Positions 17,563 to 26,689 of a stretch of DNA of 64,000 nt are shown here, piece after piece (position 1 is the first letter of the stretch; each line of letters opens with the position of its first letter). Position numbers and translations under genes: made by a program. Source of the DNA: Mariniphaga sp963747515 (GTDB lineage: Bacteria > Bacteroidota > Bacteroidia > Bacteroidales > Prolixibacteraceae); NCBI GenBank assembly GCA_963747515.1, contig CAVVFN010000009.1, positions 124,001-188,000 of the forward strand, given 5' to 3'. The notes beneath the pieces were generated by a model. It was not told the DNA's origin. It saw only the letters and a program-made list of their open reading frames with translations, and ran no database searches.

Positions 17563-19170
17563 CTAAGCCATCAAACTCTTCTTAAACTCAGGCGCTTTTC
17601 GGTGCTTTGTGGCCTGTTCAAAGGCATAGGCAATTTTCAGCAAAACAGGTTCGCTCCAGGCCCTTCCGAAGATAGATATTCCAATAGGTAATCCATGGAT
17701 GAACCCCATTGGCAGCGTAATGCCGGGATATCCCGATATGGCAGCAGGTGATGCACTGCCACCTCCGGAATTATCGCCATTCACCCAGTCGATGGTCCAT
17801 GCAGGACCGTTGGTTGGAGCAATAAGTGCATCGAGCCGGTGTTTTTCCATCACGGCATCAATTCCTTCCTTTCCGGCATAAAGTCGCATATCGTGCCTTG
17901 CCTGCAGGTATTCCGGACTTGTTAAATCTCCTTTTTCCTGCGCCATTTCAAATACTTCCTGTCCGAACCAGGGCATTTCCTTATCAGCATGTTGTTTATT
18001 AAATTCTATTACCTCTTCAAGGGTTCTTACAGAGGTATTATGTTCTGCGAGGTAGCTGTTTAAACCGGCCTTAAATTCAAAGAGCAGTACATCCCATGAA
18101 GGGCCTCCCCACTTTCCCCTGTGCTCAAAGGTTATTTCTTCAATAATCTCCACTCCTTTTGATTTAAAAACTTCTTTGGCCTGATTAAAGAGAGGCATAA
18201 CATCGCGATGGAAGCCTCTCAATTCCGACATTACTCCAAGACGCATTCCTTCCAGGTTATCCTGGAGAAATGGAGAATAATCGGTATAGATTTTTCCCTT
18301 ATCCAGATAAGGGTCTGCATCATTTGGATCAAAAGCAGCCAGTGCTCCGAGCAGAACAGCTGCATCGGTAACTGAACGTGCCATTGGGCCTGCGGTATCC
18401 TGGCTGCGTGCAATTGGAATAATGCCCTGACGGCTCCATAATCCTACGGTGGGCTTGATGCCTACCACACCATTAATACCGGAAGGGCAAACAATGGAAC
18501 CGTTGGTTTCCGTTCCAATTGCAATGGTGCATAAATTTGCCGATACTGCGGCTCCTGATCCGGAACTTGAGCCACATGGATTGCGGTCGAGATAATAAGG
18601 ATTACGTGTTTGTCCGCCCCGTCCGCTCCAGCCACTTGAAGAGCCACGTGCCCTGAAATTTGCCCATTCGCTCAGATTGGTTTTCCCGAGCAGCACAGCT
18701 CCGGCTTCGCGTAGTTTGGCTACAATAAAAGCGTCGTTTGCAGCAACATTATCGTCAAGTGCCAGCGAACCGGCAGTGGTTTTCATCCGGTCACCTGAAT
18801 CGATGTTGTCTTTTATCATAACCGGAATGCCGTGCAATGGTCCGCGCACTTTCCCGTTGCTGCGTTCTTCGTCAAGACGTGCAGCAATCAGCATGGCATC
18901 AGGATTCAGTTCAATGACTGAATTGAGGAAGGGTTCAACCTTGTTAATGCGATTCAGGTACTTGCGGCAGATATCCTGTGAGGTAAGTTCGCCTGAAACC
19001 ATCTTTTGCTGCAATTCATTTACAGTGGCTTCCTTTAAATCAAAATCGGGAATCTGGGTTTCTTGTTCAGGCTTAACGGCAGCAGCATGGCATCCGGTCA
19101 GACCTGACACGGCAATGGCAGATCCTGTAAGGGCAGTGGCTTTAAAAAATGAGCGACGTTTCATTATCAA
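17563..19170 (-). CDS. Tat-exported amidase, amidase signature family
   Basis: The 535-residue protein belongs to the amidase signature family. It has the catalytic Lys in MIKDNID (about residue 117), the Gly/Ser-rich stretch NPCGSSSGSGAAVSANL with the cis-Ser, and GTETNGSIVCPSG with the nucleophile Ser. The N-terminus (MKRRSFFKATALTGSAIAVSGLTGC) is a twin-arginine signal with a Cys at the expected lipobox, so it is exported folded. It resembles GatA-like and 6-aminohexanoate-hydrolase-like secreted amidases. It is not the GatA subunit, given the signal and the absence of gatB/gatC. Two starts are possible, 19170 (MIM) or 19164 (MKRRS). Confidence 0.88.
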   Translation of the reverse strand: MIMKRRSFFKATALTGSAIAVSGLTGCHAAAVKPEQETQIPDFDLKEATVNELQQKMVSGELTSQDICRKYLNRINKVEPFLNSVIELNPDAMLIAARLDEERSNGKVRGPLHGIPVMIKDNIDSGDRMKTTAGSLALDDNVAANDAFIVAKLREAGAVLLGKTNLSEWANFRARGSSSGWSGRGGQTRNPYYLDRNPCGSSSGSGAAVSANLCTIAIGTETNGSIVCPSGINGVVGIKPTVGLWSRQGIIPIARSQDTAGPMARSVTDAAVLLGALAAFDPNDADPYLDKGKIYTDYSPFLQDNLEGMRLGVMSELRGFHRDVMPLFNQAKEVFKSKGVEIIEEITFEHRGKWGGPSWDVLLFEFKAGLNSYLAEHNTSVRTLEEVIEFNKQHADKEMPWFGQEVFEMAQEKGDLTSPEYLQARHDMRLYAGKEGIDAVMEKHRLDALIAPTNGPAWTIDWVNGDNSGGGSASPAAISGYPGITLPMGFIHGLPIGISIFGRAWSEPVLLKIAYAFEQATKHRKAPEFKKSLMA

Positions 19171-19179
19171 TGGATTTTG

Positions 19180-19187
19180 TAACTTTG
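19180..19187 (+). promoter_or_regulatory. -7 promoter element for the potassium channel gene
   Basis: TAACTTTG matches TAnnTTTG, 22 bases before the channel ATG at 19209, in the gap shared with the divergent amidase gene. Confidence 0.45.
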
Positions 19188-19208
19188 AAGATAGTATAAT
19201 TTTATTTT

Positions 19209-20012
19209 ATGGCTAAATTAAAAGAAAAGCTTTATGTAATCGTATTTGAAGCAGATACTCCTGCAGGAAAAGTTTTTGATGTGGGGTTGCTTATTATTAT
19301 TTTGATAAGTGTATTGCTGGTTTTGTTTGAAAGTGTCCCTTCCATGCGAAAAGAATACGCCTATTCTCTTTTGATTTCTGAATGGGTAATTACGGGTATT
19401 TTTACAATTGAATACATACTGCGGATTTGGATTGTCAGAAAACCGTGGAAATATATTTTCAGCTTTTTTGGCATCATCGATTTTCTGGCGGTCATTCCCA
19501 TCTTTATTGGATTGTTGATTGTAGGTTACCAGAGTTTGCTCGTGATACGAATCCTTCGGTTACTGAGGGTTTTTCGTATACTCAAATTAACCCGTTATTC
19601 GATGGCAGGAAGGGTTTTAACGAAAGCGATCCGGGACAGCAGGGAAAAGATAAGTGTTTTTCTTTTTTCAGTATTATTACTGGTAACCATTATCGGGACA
19701 CTTATGTACCTTATAGAAGGTGAAACAAGCGGGTTTTCAAGCATTCCCCAGAGTATATACTGGGCCATTGTAACCCTTACCACTGTTGGGTATGGCGATA
19801 TTAGCCCCATCACACCCCTGGGGCAATTTCTGGCAAGCATGGTTATGATTATGGGATATGCCATCATAGCTGTACCTACCGGTATTGTAACTGCTGAAAT
19901 GATTAAGCCATCTGAAAAACAAAATACACAGGTTTGCCCTGGCTGCATGCACGGCGAGCACGATAATGATGCGATATTTTGTAAAAAATGCGGGTCGGTA
20001 TTAAATCCCTGA
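19209..20012 (+). CDS. Voltage-gated K+ channel with C-terminal zinc ribbon
   Basis: The 267-residue protein has six membrane segments in the Kv order: S1 near residues 25-40, S2-S3, an S4 with regularly spaced Arg (VIRILRLLRVFRILKLTR, about 110-127), S5, the pore helix and the selectivity filter TVGYGD at 192-197, then S6. It should be a tetrameric K+ channel of the inner membrane. After S6 the chain ends in C243-x2-C246-x11-C258-x2-C261, a zinc ribbon that would lie in the cytoplasm. The ribbon may act in gating or assembly; that is inference. The gene is divergent from the amidase. Confidence 0.92.
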   Translation: MAKLKEKLYVIVFEADTPAGKVFDVGLLIIILISVLLVLFESVPSMRKEYAYSLLISEWVITGIFTIEYILRIWIVRKPWKYIFSFFGIIDFLAVIPIFIGLLIVGYQSLLVIRILRLLRVFRILKLTRYSMAGRVLTKAIRDSREKISVFLFSVLLLVTIIGTLMYLIEGETSGFSSIPQSIYWAIVTLTTVGYGDISPITPLGQFLASMVMIMGYAIIAVPTGIVTAEMIKPSEKQNTQVCPGCMHGEHDNDAIFCKKCGSVLNP

Positions 20013-20110
20013 AAAACTTTTAATGCAGCTGTTCTTTGTTATTGAAATCCTGATAATTTTGTCACATGATTAGCTTTTGTTTATATAACCAGTTTAAAGA
20101 ACATGAAATT

Positions 20111-20746
20111 ATGAAAAGAATGCATTTTTATGGATTAGTGGGATTATTCCTGCTTTTTGTTTCCGGATGTGCTACTGTATATACTGCTCCTGATTTACAG
20201 CCAGTAGTACAATCGAAATCAATTGCCATTCTGCCATTCGATGTAAAAGTACAGTACAACAGGTTGCCGAAAAATGTTACCCTGGAACAGATACATGAAA
20301 ATGAGCAGGAACTTAGCTTTGTTCTGCAGAGTCAGATGTATTCACGTTTTCTGCAGAAGAACCATCAGTTCCCGGTGAATTTTCAGGATGTGGATATGAC
20401 AAATATGATGTTAAAGCGCAACAACATCGATATTCAAAAGTTGAGTGAGTTCTCAAAAGATGAACTGGCAAGGTTGCTTGAGGTGGATGAAATCATTTCA
20501 GGAAATGTGCTCACTACTAAACCAATGTCTACCGGAGCAGCAGTTGCATTGGGTATTTTATTTAATGTTTGGGGAACTACCAATCAGGCCGATGTAACTG
20601 TTTCACTTCACAGCGGGAATGATTCAAAACTGCTGTGGAAGTTTAATCATGTTTATTCGGGAAGCGTTGGAAGCAGTCCCGACCAGCTTACTAAGGCCAT
20701 GATGAAGCCTATTTCAAGAAAGTTTCCATACAGAAAAAAAGGTTAA
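20111..20746 (+). CDS. Lipoprotein, GNA1162/DUF799-like or TPR-free envelope lipoprotein
   Basis: The 211-residue protein begins with a lipoprotein signal (GLVGLFLLFVSGCATVY, Cys near residue 18). The mature part has KSIAILPFDVKVQYNRLPKN and DEIISGNVLTTKP, a pattern seen in envelope lipoproteins that build a low-molecular-weight nucleotide-binding-like fold (the GNA1162/CsgG-like group). A hydrophobic, Gly-rich stretch (GAAVALGILFNVWG, about 157-170) may sit in the membrane. The start at 20111 is preferred over an in-frame ATG at 20066, because only the former puts the signal peptide at the N-terminus. The family assignment is tentative. Confidence 0.65.
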   Translation: MKRMHFYGLVGLFLLFVSGCATVYTAPDLQPVVQSKSIAILPFDVKVQYNRLPKNVTLEQIHENEQELSFVLQSQMYSRFLQKNHQFPVNFQDVDMTNMMLKRNNIDIQKLSEFSKDELARLLEVDEIISGNVLTTKPMSTGAAVALGILFNVWGTTNQADVTVSLHSGNDSKLLWKFNHVYSGSVGSSPDQLTKAMMKPISRKFPYRKKG

Positions 20747-20837
20747 ATAAACAGCCGGTTTACATCTGGCTTTTCTATGGTTTGTCAATTGCAGATATTT
20801 TTAACTGAAAAAAAGGAAACTAAGAAAGCTGATTGTT

Positions 20838-20845
20838 TATTTTTG
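20838..20845 (+). promoter_or_regulatory. -7 promoter element for thyA
   Basis: TATTTTTG matches TAnnTTTG, 25 bases before the thyA ATG at 20870. It supports that start over the in-frame codons upstream. Confidence 0.5.
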
Positions 20846-20869
20846 CAGATAAAGAAAAACAGAAATGAA

Positions 20870-21664
20870 ATGAAGCAATACCTGCACCTGCTGCAAACAA
20901 TTTTGGATAACGGTGTTGAGAAGAAAGACCGCACCGGCACCGGCACCATCAGCATTTTTGGTCATCAGATGCGGTTTGATTTAAGTGAAGGGTTTCCGGT
21001 TGTGACAACAAAAAAGCTGCACCTGAAATCGATTATACATGAACTGTTGTGGTTTTTGTCGGGAGATACCAATATAAAATATCTGAACGAAAATGGTGTA
21101 CGCATATGGAACGAATGGGCTGATGATAATGGTGATTTGGGACATATTTACGGCTACCAGTGGCGGAGTTGGCCTGCACCCGATGGCAGGCATATCGACC
21201 AGATTACTCAAGTGGTTGATTCCGTTAAAAATAATCCCGATTCGCGCAGGCATATCGTAAGTGCATGGAATGTAGGTGAGCTTAATAATATGAACCTTCC
21301 CCCTTGTCATGTAATGTTCCAGTTCTATGTTGCCGGAGGTAAATTATCGTGTCAGTTGTACCAGCGCAGTGCTGATGTATTCCTTGGGGTACCTTTTAAC
21401 ATTGCCTCCTATGCATTGCTTACCCTTATGATGGCGCAGGTAACGGGGCTCAAGCCAGGTGACTTTGTGCATACCTTTGGCGATGTTCATATTTATTCCA
21501 ATCATCTGGAGCAGGTAAAGCTGCAACTTACGCGCAACCCTTTCCCGCTGCCTGAAATGAAAATAAATCCGGATGTAAAGCGCATTTTTGATTTTAAATA
21601 TGATGATTTTGAACTGGTAAATTATCAGGCACACCCTCATATTAAAGGAAAGGTTGCGGTTTAA
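20870..21664 (+). CDS. thyA: Thymidylate synthase
   Basis: The product is 264 residues, the length of E. coli ThyA, and runs parallel to it from MKQYLHLLQ to the end. Visible are KDRTGTGT, RFDLSEGFPVVTTKK, ELLWFLSGDTNIKYL, the PPCH motif with the nucleophile Cys, CQLYQRSADVFLGVPFNIAS, and HIYSNH. It methylates dUMP with methylene-tetrahydrofolate and yields dihydrofolate. Dihydrofolate reductase, which recycles that product, is encoded 324 bases downstream, the classic thyA-folA pairing. The start was set at 20870 because it fits the ThyA N-terminus and lies downstream of a -7 box; the longer frame reaches back to 20777. Confidence 0.96.
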   Translation: MKQYLHLLQTILDNGVEKKDRTGTGTISIFGHQMRFDLSEGFPVVTTKKLHLKSIIHELLWFLSGDTNIKYLNENGVRIWNEWADDNGDLGHIYGYQWRSWPAPDGRHIDQITQVVDSVKNNPDSRRHIVSAWNVGELNNMNLPPCHVMFQFYVAGGKLSCQLYQRSADVFLGVPFNIASYALLTLMMAQVTGLKPGDFVHTFGDVHIYSNHLEQVKLQLTRNPFPLPEMKINPDVKRIFDFKYDDFELVNYQAHPHIKGKVAV

Positions 21665-21987
21665 ATCATTATCCAGATACAATAAAGCTACTTTTTAAAT
21701 TTCCCCTGTTTGATTTTTGAGATGGATTCATGAGTGATTTTTAATTCTGTGTTTTAGCATTACAGGTCGTTGCCATTACTGAAACTTTTTTCATGGCTTT
21801 GGTATTTTGGCAGGATAAGTGGCAAACTGTTTTTTAACGCGAATATTATATAAAATTAAAATGGGATTAAGAATACGAATGATTCAAACAAAAAAAATCA
21901 GGAGGCAGCGGATTTCAGATAAAAATTGATTTTATTTGAAATTTGAAAATTAAAGCAGTTAAAAAGCTAAACATTAAATCAAAAACA
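21665..21987. other. thyA-folA intergenic stretch
   Basis: 323 AT-rich bases with no frame, repeat or hairpin that I can support. A leader or a promoter for folA may be present, but no full -7 consensus is seen. Confidence 0.5.
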
Positions 21988-22497
21988 ATGCGCAATTCCA
22001 CAACGATTTATAAAAATATTTCCATAATTGTTGCGATTGCTGAAAATTTCGGCATTGGGAAAGACAATGAATTGTTATTTCATCTGCCAGACGATTTGAA
22101 GAGGTTTAAAGAGATTACTTCCGGAAACAGTTTGATTATGGGAAGGAATACTTTACTTTCATTGCCAAAATGGCCGCTGCCAAACAGGAAGCACATTGTG
22201 ATAACCGACAGTAAAGAAGAACATTTCGATGGCTGCGAAACAGTTTATTCCCTTGAACAGGCTATTGATAAAGTTAAACATGAAAAGGAAGCATTTGTTA
22301 TTGGGGGAGGATTGGTTTACAGGCAGTTTTATCCGATTTCCGGAAAATTATACCTGACTTTAGTTCATGAATCATTTGAGGCAGATACCTATTTTCCTGA
22401 AATTGATTTTAAGGAATGGGAGGAAGTTTCACGTGAAGATCTGTATGATTCAAAAAATGGCTTCCATTATTCCAATATAAATTTGGTTCGGAAATAA
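21988..22497 (+). CDS. folA: Dihydrofolate reductase
   Basis: The 169-residue protein has the DHFR pattern: SIIVAIAENFGIGKDNELLFHLPDDLKRFKE with the catalytic Asp of the PDDL motif, then NSLIMGRNTLLSLP for cofactor binding, and FVIGGGLVYRQFYP. It reduces dihydrofolate with NADPH and completes the cycle started by ThyA. In place of the W-x-L-P-x-D motif it has LLFHLPDDL, with Phe-His before the Leu-Pro pair; Phe is common at the Trp position in some clades. The start at 21988 removes a basic 15-residue extension with no family match. Confidence 0.93.
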   Translation: MRNSTTIYKNISIIVAIAENFGIGKDNELLFHLPDDLKRFKEITSGNSLIMGRNTLLSLPKWPLPNRKHIVITDSKEEHFDGCETVYSLEQAIDKVKHEKEAFVIGGGLVYRQFYPISGKLYLTLVHESFEADTYFPEIDFKEWEEVSREDLYDSKNGFHYSNINLVRK

Positions 22498-22678
22498 ATA
22501 GAGGGCATTTCAGAAGATCATAACTTTATCCCATTTTAAAATGGCATTTTTTTTAAAGTTAACTGTTGTTTTTAACAAGGTTGGTAATTACAGGATTTTA
22601 ATAAATTAGCCAGATAACTTATTTTTTAAACCTATACTACTCTGTTGTAGCTGATTTTCCTTTATTTTTTAAAATACA

Positions 22679-23344
22679 TCAGGCAAGCAGTTTTCCCAGA
22701 TTATCGAACCGGTTGTTATAATCCTGCATAGAGAATTCAATAACTTCAAATGCTTCATTTGAGTCATATACTGCAGCTATTTCTGTATTACTTTCCTGGC
22801 CTGGCATATCTTTATAGGTCAGGAAATAATGCTCCAGACGTTGAATTACAATTTTGGGAACTTCGGCCATTTCCTTAAAATGACCATAAACCGTATCGTT
22901 CAGAAGTACTGCAATAATTTTATCATCGGCCTGTTCTCCGTCAATCATACGAAAGCCTCCGATAGGGCGGGCATTTACCAGTAAGTCACCGTGAGCCAGT
23001 GATTTTTCCGTAAGTACACAAATATCGATAGGATCCCCATCTCCATTAATGTTGGTACGGCCTGTTTTTTTATTACAGAATTCACCGACCCTAACTCCAC
23101 AAAATGTTTGTGGGATAAATCCATAAAGAGCGGGTATAACATTTGAAAATTTTTGTGGCCTGTCGACTCTAAGGTAACCACTTTCCTTATCAATTTCGTA
23201 TTTTACGGTATCGGTTGAAACCACTTCTATGAATGCTGTAACTTCATACGGAGCATTCCTGCCGATCGACACCCCATGCCATGGATGAGATTTATAACGC
23301 AATCCCATAAGTCTGCCAATAGGATCAGATAATTTATCTACCAT
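22679..23344 (-). CDS. ppa: Inorganic pyrophosphatase, family I
   Basis: The 221-residue protein carries the family I signature DGDPIDI (about residues 101-107). It also has EIDKESGYLRVDRP, IPALYGFIPQTFCG and GGFRMIDGEQADDKIIAV. It hydrolyses PPi to phosphate with Mg2+ and pulls forward nucleic acid and activated-sugar synthesis. Family I enzymes of about 175 residues are the bacterial norm. This one has an extra N-terminal piece (LMGLRYKSHPWHGVSIG) of the kind seen in Bacteroidota. It is on the minus strand, with 146 bases to the gene upstream. Confidence 0.93.
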   Translation of the reverse strand: MVDKLSDPIGRLMGLRYKSHPWHGVSIGRNAPYEVTAFIEVVSTDTVKYEIDKESGYLRVDRPQKFSNVIPALYGFIPQTFCGVRVGEFCNKKTGRTNINGDGDPIDICVLTEKSLAHGDLLVNARPIGGFRMIDGEQADDKIIAVLLNDTVYGHFKEMAEVPKIVIQRLEHYFLTYKDMPGQESNTEIAAVYDSNEAFEVIEFSMQDYNNRFDNLGKLLA

Positions 23345-23490
23345 TGATTTGTTTTTATATTGTCTATTGAACCTTTCAAACTGGATTTAGTTCATTTTTA
23401 AAAATATAATCAGGAACATAATCCATGGCTGAAAGCGAATTACGGCATAATAAATTCTTTTAAACAACCATTTTTTCCAAACTGTTTTTT

Positions 23491-24132
23491 TTATGATGTT
23501 TCCTTTTTGCGGAAAAAGTAGCTTTTCTTTTCGTCCTTAAGATCAAAGGTGAAAAGCTCAGTATTAGGGTACTGATAGAAATAATCAAGCATTCCAATAT
23601 CACCTGCACAGAACATGCTGTGAGCACTCATAATGACCCCCCAAAAATACAAACTCGGTTGACCGGTACTAAAAATTATACCTGCAAGAGATGCTAATTT
23701 TATTACAACCAGGGGAGTCAGTGCCACAAATGCAAACTGACGCCGGTTAATAACATGACGGTCTGCTTCAGCATAAAAAATGAACCTTCTCAGATAACTT
23801 CCGATTGAAACTTTTGGAGCTCCGGTTAGTTTGAATGCAAATGCATGAAGCACTTCATGTACAAGAATCAGAATTGTGAAGGAAAAAATAACTGCCATGA
23901 ACAGAAAAAACAGAGGTTGGAAATTTCCTCTGTATGCAAGTACCACTGTGCGTGTTATGAAAAAAAGACCCATGAGAATCATCAATAACTGGTATAGCAT
24001 ATACCCCTTTATTAATTTTCCGCCTGATGTTATATGTTTAACAAGAAATTCCTTAACCTGTTGGTGTTCGAGCACGTATACCTGTTCGTAGCTGTCGCTG
24101 TTTTGAAGTTCTTCTACACCTGGATTACTCAT
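23491..24132 (-). CDS. DUF3267 membrane protein, putative zinc metalloprotease
   Basis: The 213-residue protein has about four membrane segments and a HEVLH motif (H92, E93, H96) inside a hydrophobic segment, followed by AFAFKLTGAPKVSIG. That is the layout of DUF3267, a putative zincin group with the active site in or at the membrane. A second part, DIGMLDYF, near residue 185, may give a further metal ligand. It is the last gene of the flippase group: its ATG is 1 base behind the flippase stop, so translation is probably coupled. The substrate is unknown. Confidence 0.75.
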   Translation of the reverse strand: MSNPGVEELQNSDSYEQVYVLEHQQVKEFLVKHITSGGKLIKGYMLYQLLMILMGLFFITRTVVLAYRGNFQPLFFLFMAVIFSFTILILVHEVLHAFAFKLTGAPKVSIGSYLRRFIFYAEADRHVINRRQFAFVALTPLVVIKLASLAGIIFSTGQPSLYFWGVIMSAHSMFCAGDIGMLDYFYQYPNTELFTFDLKDEKKSYFFRKKETS

Positions 24133-24133
24133 G

Positions 24134-25576
24134 TTACCTGTACATGATGATTTTAAACATGTCTTTGATGCTTATAAGTCTTATTAAAAAAGCCATCGAT
24201 ACCGATCCTGCAATTGTAAGCAGGTAACCATAGAACCATTTTTCCATAGATTGGGTAATTTCAGCCAATCCAATAACTGTCCCTGTAAAAATCAACAGCT
24301 GAAGCAGGTAGAAAATGGATGGCTTAAGTTTGAAAATATACAGTGCCAGAATAAGCTGTGTTGCACCTGTAAAAAGTTGAGTTATAAGACTGGCATAAGC
24401 CGAACCATAAGCCTCAAGTTTTGGGATGAGCAGGATGTTCAATGTAATATTCAATACCATTCCTACAAATGCCATCAGATTAAGTTGCTTCAGGCTTCCA
24501 TTTGCCGTGAGCAATGTTCCAAAGATATAAGTTGTTGCTATTCCAATAAAACCAATCATCAGAAGGCCCAGAATGTCGGACGAGTAGGCAGTATTTGAGG
24601 TGTACAGCACAGACATGATTTCCTGATCGTAATATGCGCTTGAAACTGCAATAATTATTGCCGGCACAATTAACAGGGTATAAGACAATTTAACCATTTG
24701 CCCTACCTTTTCACCCATTTTAATCATTTTTGAAAAAATGGGCAGCAGCAAACCTGAAAACAGCACACCAAACATTGAAACTGCTTCAAGCAGACGGAAT
24801 GCCTGCGCATAGATGCCTGCCTGTTCATGACCTCTGTTTCCGGAAAGCATTCGTTCCAGCATCACTGAATCAATGCGGTTGTATAACGACATTAAAAGAA
24901 AAAGAATAGCATACGGATATGATTTTTTAAGAAAAGCCAGAAAGAAAACAGGATTAAAATGAATTTTTATTTTACCCGATTTTTGTATCACAACTATAAA
25001 AGTTATGATAGTCGTTAACAGGTAAGCTGCAGTTTGAGCATAAACAAACCAGTTGATTGTGAAAAGCTTTCTGAAAGGATGTGTGAATAATAAGATACTG
25101 CAGATGATGATCATCAGTGTCCGGTCAAGAACGGATATGATGCTGTCGGTTCGGAAAAGATGTAAAGCACTGATGTTTGATCTCAAATACAGGATAAAAG
25201 ATACCAGAAACTGATTTAGTATCAGAAACAGTAACAGGTGAATCTGGATTTTGTTATATCCGATGATGGCTGCCACAATTAGGCTGAAAGCAGTGTAACC
25301 CAGTGCAAGCAATAATTTTAGTCCGACAATATTGGAAAGGTGTTTTGGCAGAAGGAAATTGTGTTGGGCAATGTTGCGGTTATTATAGCTCGTAATGCCC
25401 AGGTCGAGTAAAATATTTAAGATAAGTGAAAAATTAAATAATGCAAAATAGAATCCATAATTTTCATCTCCCACCAGATTTTGCACGGTGCGATCTATTC
25501 CAAAAATCCAAAACGGCTTAATCAGCAGGTTTAGGAACAGAAGCAATACCAGATTTGTAATAAATTTTCGTTTCAA
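24134..25576 (-). CDS. Polysaccharide flippase (Wzx/MATE-like, oligosaccharide translocase)
   Basis: The 480-residue protein is almost entirely hydrophobic, with about 12-14 membrane helices. It fits the polysaccharide biosynthesis/Wzx family: an N-terminal FWIFGIDRTVQNLVG segment, then YNRIDSVMLERMLSG near residue 228. This family moves lipid-linked oligosaccharides across the inner membrane. It lies between an FkbM methyltransferase (6-base gap) and the DUF3267 gene (1-base gap), so the three form one minus-strand operon. With galE, rfbB and the glycosyltransferase at 26690 this suggests surface-glycan export. No Wzy polymerase is visible here. Confidence 0.87.
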   Translation of the reverse strand: MKRKFITNLVLLLFLNLLIKPFWIFGIDRTVQNLVGDENYGFYFALFNFSLILNILLDLGITSYNNRNIAQHNFLLPKHLSNIVGLKLLLALGYTAFSLIVAAIIGYNKIQIHLLLFLILNQFLVSFILYLRSNISALHLFRTDSIISVLDRTLMIIICSILLFTHPFRKLFTINWFVYAQTAAYLLTTIITFIVVIQKSGKIKIHFNPVFFLAFLKKSYPYAILFLLMSLYNRIDSVMLERMLSGNRGHEQAGIYAQAFRLLEAVSMFGVLFSGLLLPIFSKMIKMGEKVGQMVKLSYTLLIVPAIIIAVSSAYYDQEIMSVLYTSNTAYSSDILGLLMIGFIGIATTYIFGTLLTANGSLKQLNLMAFVGMVLNITLNILLIPKLEAYGSAYASLITQLFTGATQLILALYIFKLKPSIFYLLQLLIFTGTVIGLAEITQSMEKWFYGYLLTIAGSVSMAFLIRLISIKDMFKIIMYR

Positions 25577-25582
25577 GATTAA

Positions 25583-26332
25583 TCAATCTTTTGGTAAATC
25601 TGGAATAAAGAAGAAATTGTGCTTTTTATGCAAATCTGGATCAAATTCTACCAGCTCGTTTTTCTGAAGTACAAAGGCTGAATATCCCAGGCTGTTTAAA
25701 AAAAGAATACAATTTTTTCGGTTTTGGTTATCCCAAAGTTCACAGTATATTACCGGATGATGTTTAGTTATAATCTGTTCGGCACCTTTAAGAACAAAAT
25801 ATTCATAATTTTCCACATCGATTTTAAATCCTGTAACCGGAGCTGAGGCGCCTGTAATTTCATTGAAATCATCGAGCTTAACCATTGGAACATGGAAACG
25901 AAGACCGCTGTTATTTTCGGTAATATCTTTATGAATGGCATGGCTCAACCCGTGCATAGGTACCTGATCGATTACAGGCATAACCATTTCAAGCTGGGTA
26001 TTTTCAAATCCTGCAGCCAATTGAAACTCCCTGATATTATGAATTCTGAAGTTTTTTTTGATGCGTTTCAAAACGTTCATGTTTATTTCCAACGGTTCAA
26101 AGGAATAGATGATGCTGTGAGGCAATTTTTTGGCCAGATGAAAACTGGTAACCCCAATGTTTGCACCTAAATCAAGTACAACTCCCTTTTCGGGTAGTAA
26201 TTTAAGAAAAAAGAAGAAATCTTTTTCTTTTTTATCCCACCTGATTTTGGCAATTACAAACAAAGCAAACACATACAAATAGTTATGGAGGCCCAGAGAT
26301 TTCTGTAAAATAAATTTCGTAAATGTTTTCAT
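25583..26332 (-). CDS. FkbM family methyltransferase
   Basis: The 249-residue protein has the SAM-binding motif VLDLGANIGVTSFHLAKKL (about residues 53-71) and the FkbM-type continuation IYSFEPLEINMNVLKRIKKN. A second motif, FKIDVENYEYFVLKGAEQII (about 167-186), is also typical of FkbM. Such enzymes methylate hydroxyl or amino groups on sugars, and in glycan operons usually a surface sugar. It is the first gene of the minus-strand operon with the flippase. The 357-base gap upstream separates it from a divergent glycosyltransferase. Confidence 0.88.
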   Translation of the reverse strand: MKTFTKFILQKSLGLHNYLYVFALFVIAKIRWDKKEKDFFFFLKLLPEKGVVLDLGANIGVTSFHLAKKLPHSIIYSFEPLEINMNVLKRIKKNFRIHNIREFQLAAGFENTQLEMVMPVIDQVPMHGLSHAIHKDITENNSGLRFHVPMVKLDDFNEITGASAPVTGFKIDVENYEYFVLKGAEQIITKHHPVIYCELWDNQNRKNCILFLNSLGYSAFVLQKNELVEFDPDLHKKHNFFFIPDLPKD

Positions 26333-26689
26333 TGAATAGTTTTTGCTGTTTTTTTTATCAAAAAAAATTCTGATTTCATTTTCTTGAGAAAATTACAGTA
26401 TAGCTTTAACGAAAACTTTTTTGAAACATGCTTCATGATCCTTTATTTTTCTGAACAGCTAGCACCGGATGGCTACTCGCATCTGCCGGGGCAGATTTAT
26501 GCCTGCTGATGGAATGGATACTGTTCGTTTCATTAATTATAGTTTTACAACAAAGATATTGGAATTTTATATTTATTTTCATCTCATAAAATTTTATAAT
26601 TATCAGGTATACTCAGTGAATTTGCCATGAAGTTTTGATTATCAGGGATTATCAATCAAGAATGCATCAGGGTTAATTCAACTAAAATT
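26333..26689. other. Divergent intergenic stretch with a GC-rich hairpin
   Basis: These 357 bases lie between the FkbM gene (minus) and a glycosyltransferase (plus), so promoters for both should be here. A GC-richer pocket at about 26458-26515 holds the hairpin ATCTGC (26481-26486) / GCAGAT (26491-26496) with a four-base loop. No T-run follows, so it is not a standard terminator. No known riboswitch fold was recognised. Confidence 0.5.
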
